This document shows, one piece after another, positions 13,618 to 14,686 of a DNA stretch of 14,686 nucleotides. A program made the translations under genes and the position numbers. This stretch comes from Sphingomonadales bacterium (GTDB taxonomy: Bacteria > Pseudomonadota > Alphaproteobacteria > Sphingomonadales > Sphingomonadaceae): the NCBI GenBank assembly GCA_004292705.1, contig RDXA01000373.1, positions 1-14,686 of the forward strand. Reading direction: 5' to 3'. The first letter of the stretch is position 1; the number at the start of each line of letters is the position of its first letter. The notes under the pieces were generated by a model that saw nothing but the letters and a program-made list of their open reading frames with translations, had not been told where the DNA came from and ran no database searches.

Positions 13618-13646
13618 TTGCCGCATGTGCCTCGCGGGGCCATATG
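13618..13646 (+). promoter_or_regulatory. Promoter of gor
   Basis: TTGCCG (13618-13623), 17 bp, then CATATG (13641-13646) continuing as CATATGCGC. Spacing and the -10 region match the helicase promoter. Transcription should start near 13653, leaving a leader of about 20 bases containing the ribosome site GGGAG (13662-13666). Confidence 0.45.
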
Positions 13647-13673
13647 CGCGCCGTTACCGACGGGAGCAGCGCA

Positions 13674-14686
13674 ATGACCGATGCATACGATTTTGATCTC
13701 TTCACCATCGGCGCAGGCTCGGGCGGGGTGCGCGCCAGCCGCGTTGCCGCCGCGCACGGCGCGCGCGTGGCGGTGGCGGAAGAATACCGCGTTGGCGGCA
13801 CCTGCGTGATCCGCGGCTGCGTGCCCAAGAAGATGCTCGTCTACGGCGCGCATTTTGCCGAGGATCTGGTCGATGCGAGCCATTTCGGTTGGACCATCGA
13901 GGGCAAGAGCTTCGACTGGATCAAGTTGCGCGATCACGTGCAGAATGATGTGACGCGGTTGGAGGGGCTCTACGGCCAGACGCTCAGCAACCACAAGGTT
14001 ACCATCTTCAACGAACGCGCGACGATTACCGGCGATCACCAGGTTACGCTGGCGAGCGGCAAGGTGATCACCGCTGCGAACATCCTGATCGCCACCGGCG
14101 CGCGCCCGCTGATCCCGGAATTTCCCGGCAACGAGCATGTCATCACTTCGAACGAGGCGTTCCATCTCGACGCCCTGCCGCGCCGCATCCTGATTGCAGG
14201 CGGGGGCTATATCGCCAACGAATTCGCCGGCATCTTCAACGAATTCGGTTGCAAGGTAACGATCGCCAACCGTTCAGATACGATCCTGCGCAGCTATGAC
14301 ACATCGCTGCGAGACCGGCTGCTCCAAATCTCGATGGTCAAGGGTATCGAGTTCCTGTTCCACGCCGAGTTTGAACACATCGACAAGCAGGCTGATGGCA
14401 CCTTGCTGGTGAAGCTCACCGGGCAGGACGCCCGGGAATTCGATGCGGTGATGGTAGCCACCGGCCGCGTCCCCAATGTCGAAGGGCTGGGGCTGGAGAC
14501 CATCGGGGTCGACGTCGGACAGCGCGGCGAGATTGTGGTCGATGCCTTCAGCCGCACCAATGTCGATTATGTCTATGCTGTGGGCGATGTGACCGATCGG
14601 GTGCAGCTGACCCCTGTCGCGATCCGCGAGGGTCAGGCCTTTGCCGACTCGGTGTTCGGCCCGGATGCGCCTTACGCAGTTGATCA
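13674..14686 (+). CDS. gor: Glutathione-disulfide reductase (3' end outside window)
   Basis: 337 codons are visible, open to the window edge; the full protein should be about 450 aa, so the dimerisation domain with the catalytic His-Glu pair is not seen. The enzyme reduces oxidised glutathione with NADPH. FAD-binding GAGSGG is at 13-18. The redox-active disulfide is Cys44 and Cys49 in GGTCVIRGCVPKK. The NADPH site has GGGYIA at 176-181, and Arg200 and Arg206 keep the six-residue spacing of the two arginines that give E. coli glutathione reductase its NADPH preference. The second FAD motif YVYAVGDVTD is intact. The ATG at 13674 has GGGAG 7 bases upstream. It has its own short promoter region after the helicase terminator. 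Confidence 0.95.
   Translation, partial: MTDAYDFDLFTIGAGSGGVRASRVAAAHGARVAVAEEYRVGGTCVIRGCVPKKMLVYGAHFAEDLVDASHFGWTIEGKSFDWIKLRDHVQNDVTRLEGLYGQTLSNHKVTIFNERATITGDHQVTLASGKVITAANILIATGARPLIPEFPGNEHVITSNEAFHLDALPRRILIAGGGYIANEFAGIFNEFGCKVTIANRSDTILRSYDTSLRDRLLQISMVKGIEFLFHAEFEHIDKQADGTLLVKLTGQDAREFDAVMVATGRVPNVEGLGLETIGVDVGQRGEIVVDAFSRTNVDYVYAVGDVTDRVQLTPVAIREGQAFADSVFGPDAPYAVD

Noticed and set aside
1..14686. A new defence, mobile or biosynthetic system
   Set aside because: Apart from two small unknowns and the exported pair, every gene belongs to a well-known core family, and there is no integrase, transposase, repeat array or anomalous island.

Overview
The window is GC-rich (roughly 65%), densely coded chromosomal DNA. 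The gene set and order, the protein sequences and the intergenic repeat style fit an alphaproteobacterium of the order Sphingomonadales, most likely Erythrobacteraceae (Erythrobacter/Porphyrobacter type). That assignment is inferred from familiarity with these families, not from a search. I see no tRNA, rRNA, CRISPR array, phage or insertion sequence. Most of the window is core housekeeping.

Layout. (1) 1-396, minus: 5' part of a LuxR-type HTH regulator with a membrane segment, cut by the window edge. (2) 405-617: its short leader with a perfect palindrome, then an imperfect inverted repeat of the sphingomonad REP-like kind that runs into the plsY leader. (3) 618-5317, plus: plsY, dprA, a small membrane protein and topA in one direction (phospholipid synthesis, transformation/recombination, supercoiling). 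dprA is broken: the sequence coding the conserved RNRIIAG segment is missing and the frame shifts, consistent with a 29-bp deletion between two TCACGC copies. (4) 5415-6376, plus: an unrecognised 100-aa protein two bases ahead of a CheY-like response regulator. (5) 6387-6407: a hairpin between convergent genes. (6) 6408-9002, minus: lepB, rnc and era, the usual signal peptidase I / RNase III / Era cluster. rnc probably starts at a GTG overlapping the lepB stop, and era is separated from rnc by 142 bp holding a 14-bp palindrome. (7) 9052-10614, plus: pgi, divergent from lepB. (8) 10868-11766, plus: two tandem exported small proteins that look like free-standing, diverged TonB C-terminal domains. 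(9) 11771-13582, plus: a promoter, a long structured leader ending in a terminator-like hairpin and T-run four bases before the ATG, a RhlE-type DEAD-box RNA helicase with a repetitive Arg/Gly-rich tail, and a strong intrinsic terminator. (10) 13618 to the end: promoter and 5' two thirds of glutathione reductase.

How the parts relate. lepB-rnc-era couples protein export with RNA processing and ribosome assembly. plsY-dprA-topA is a common alphaproteobacterial neighbourhood. The helicase and gor share a promoter architecture (TTG box, 17 bp, CATATGCGC). I did not find a new multi-gene system. The points most worth checking are the dprA deletion, the helicase leader, the paired TonB_C-like exported proteins and the unknown protein/response-regulator pair.
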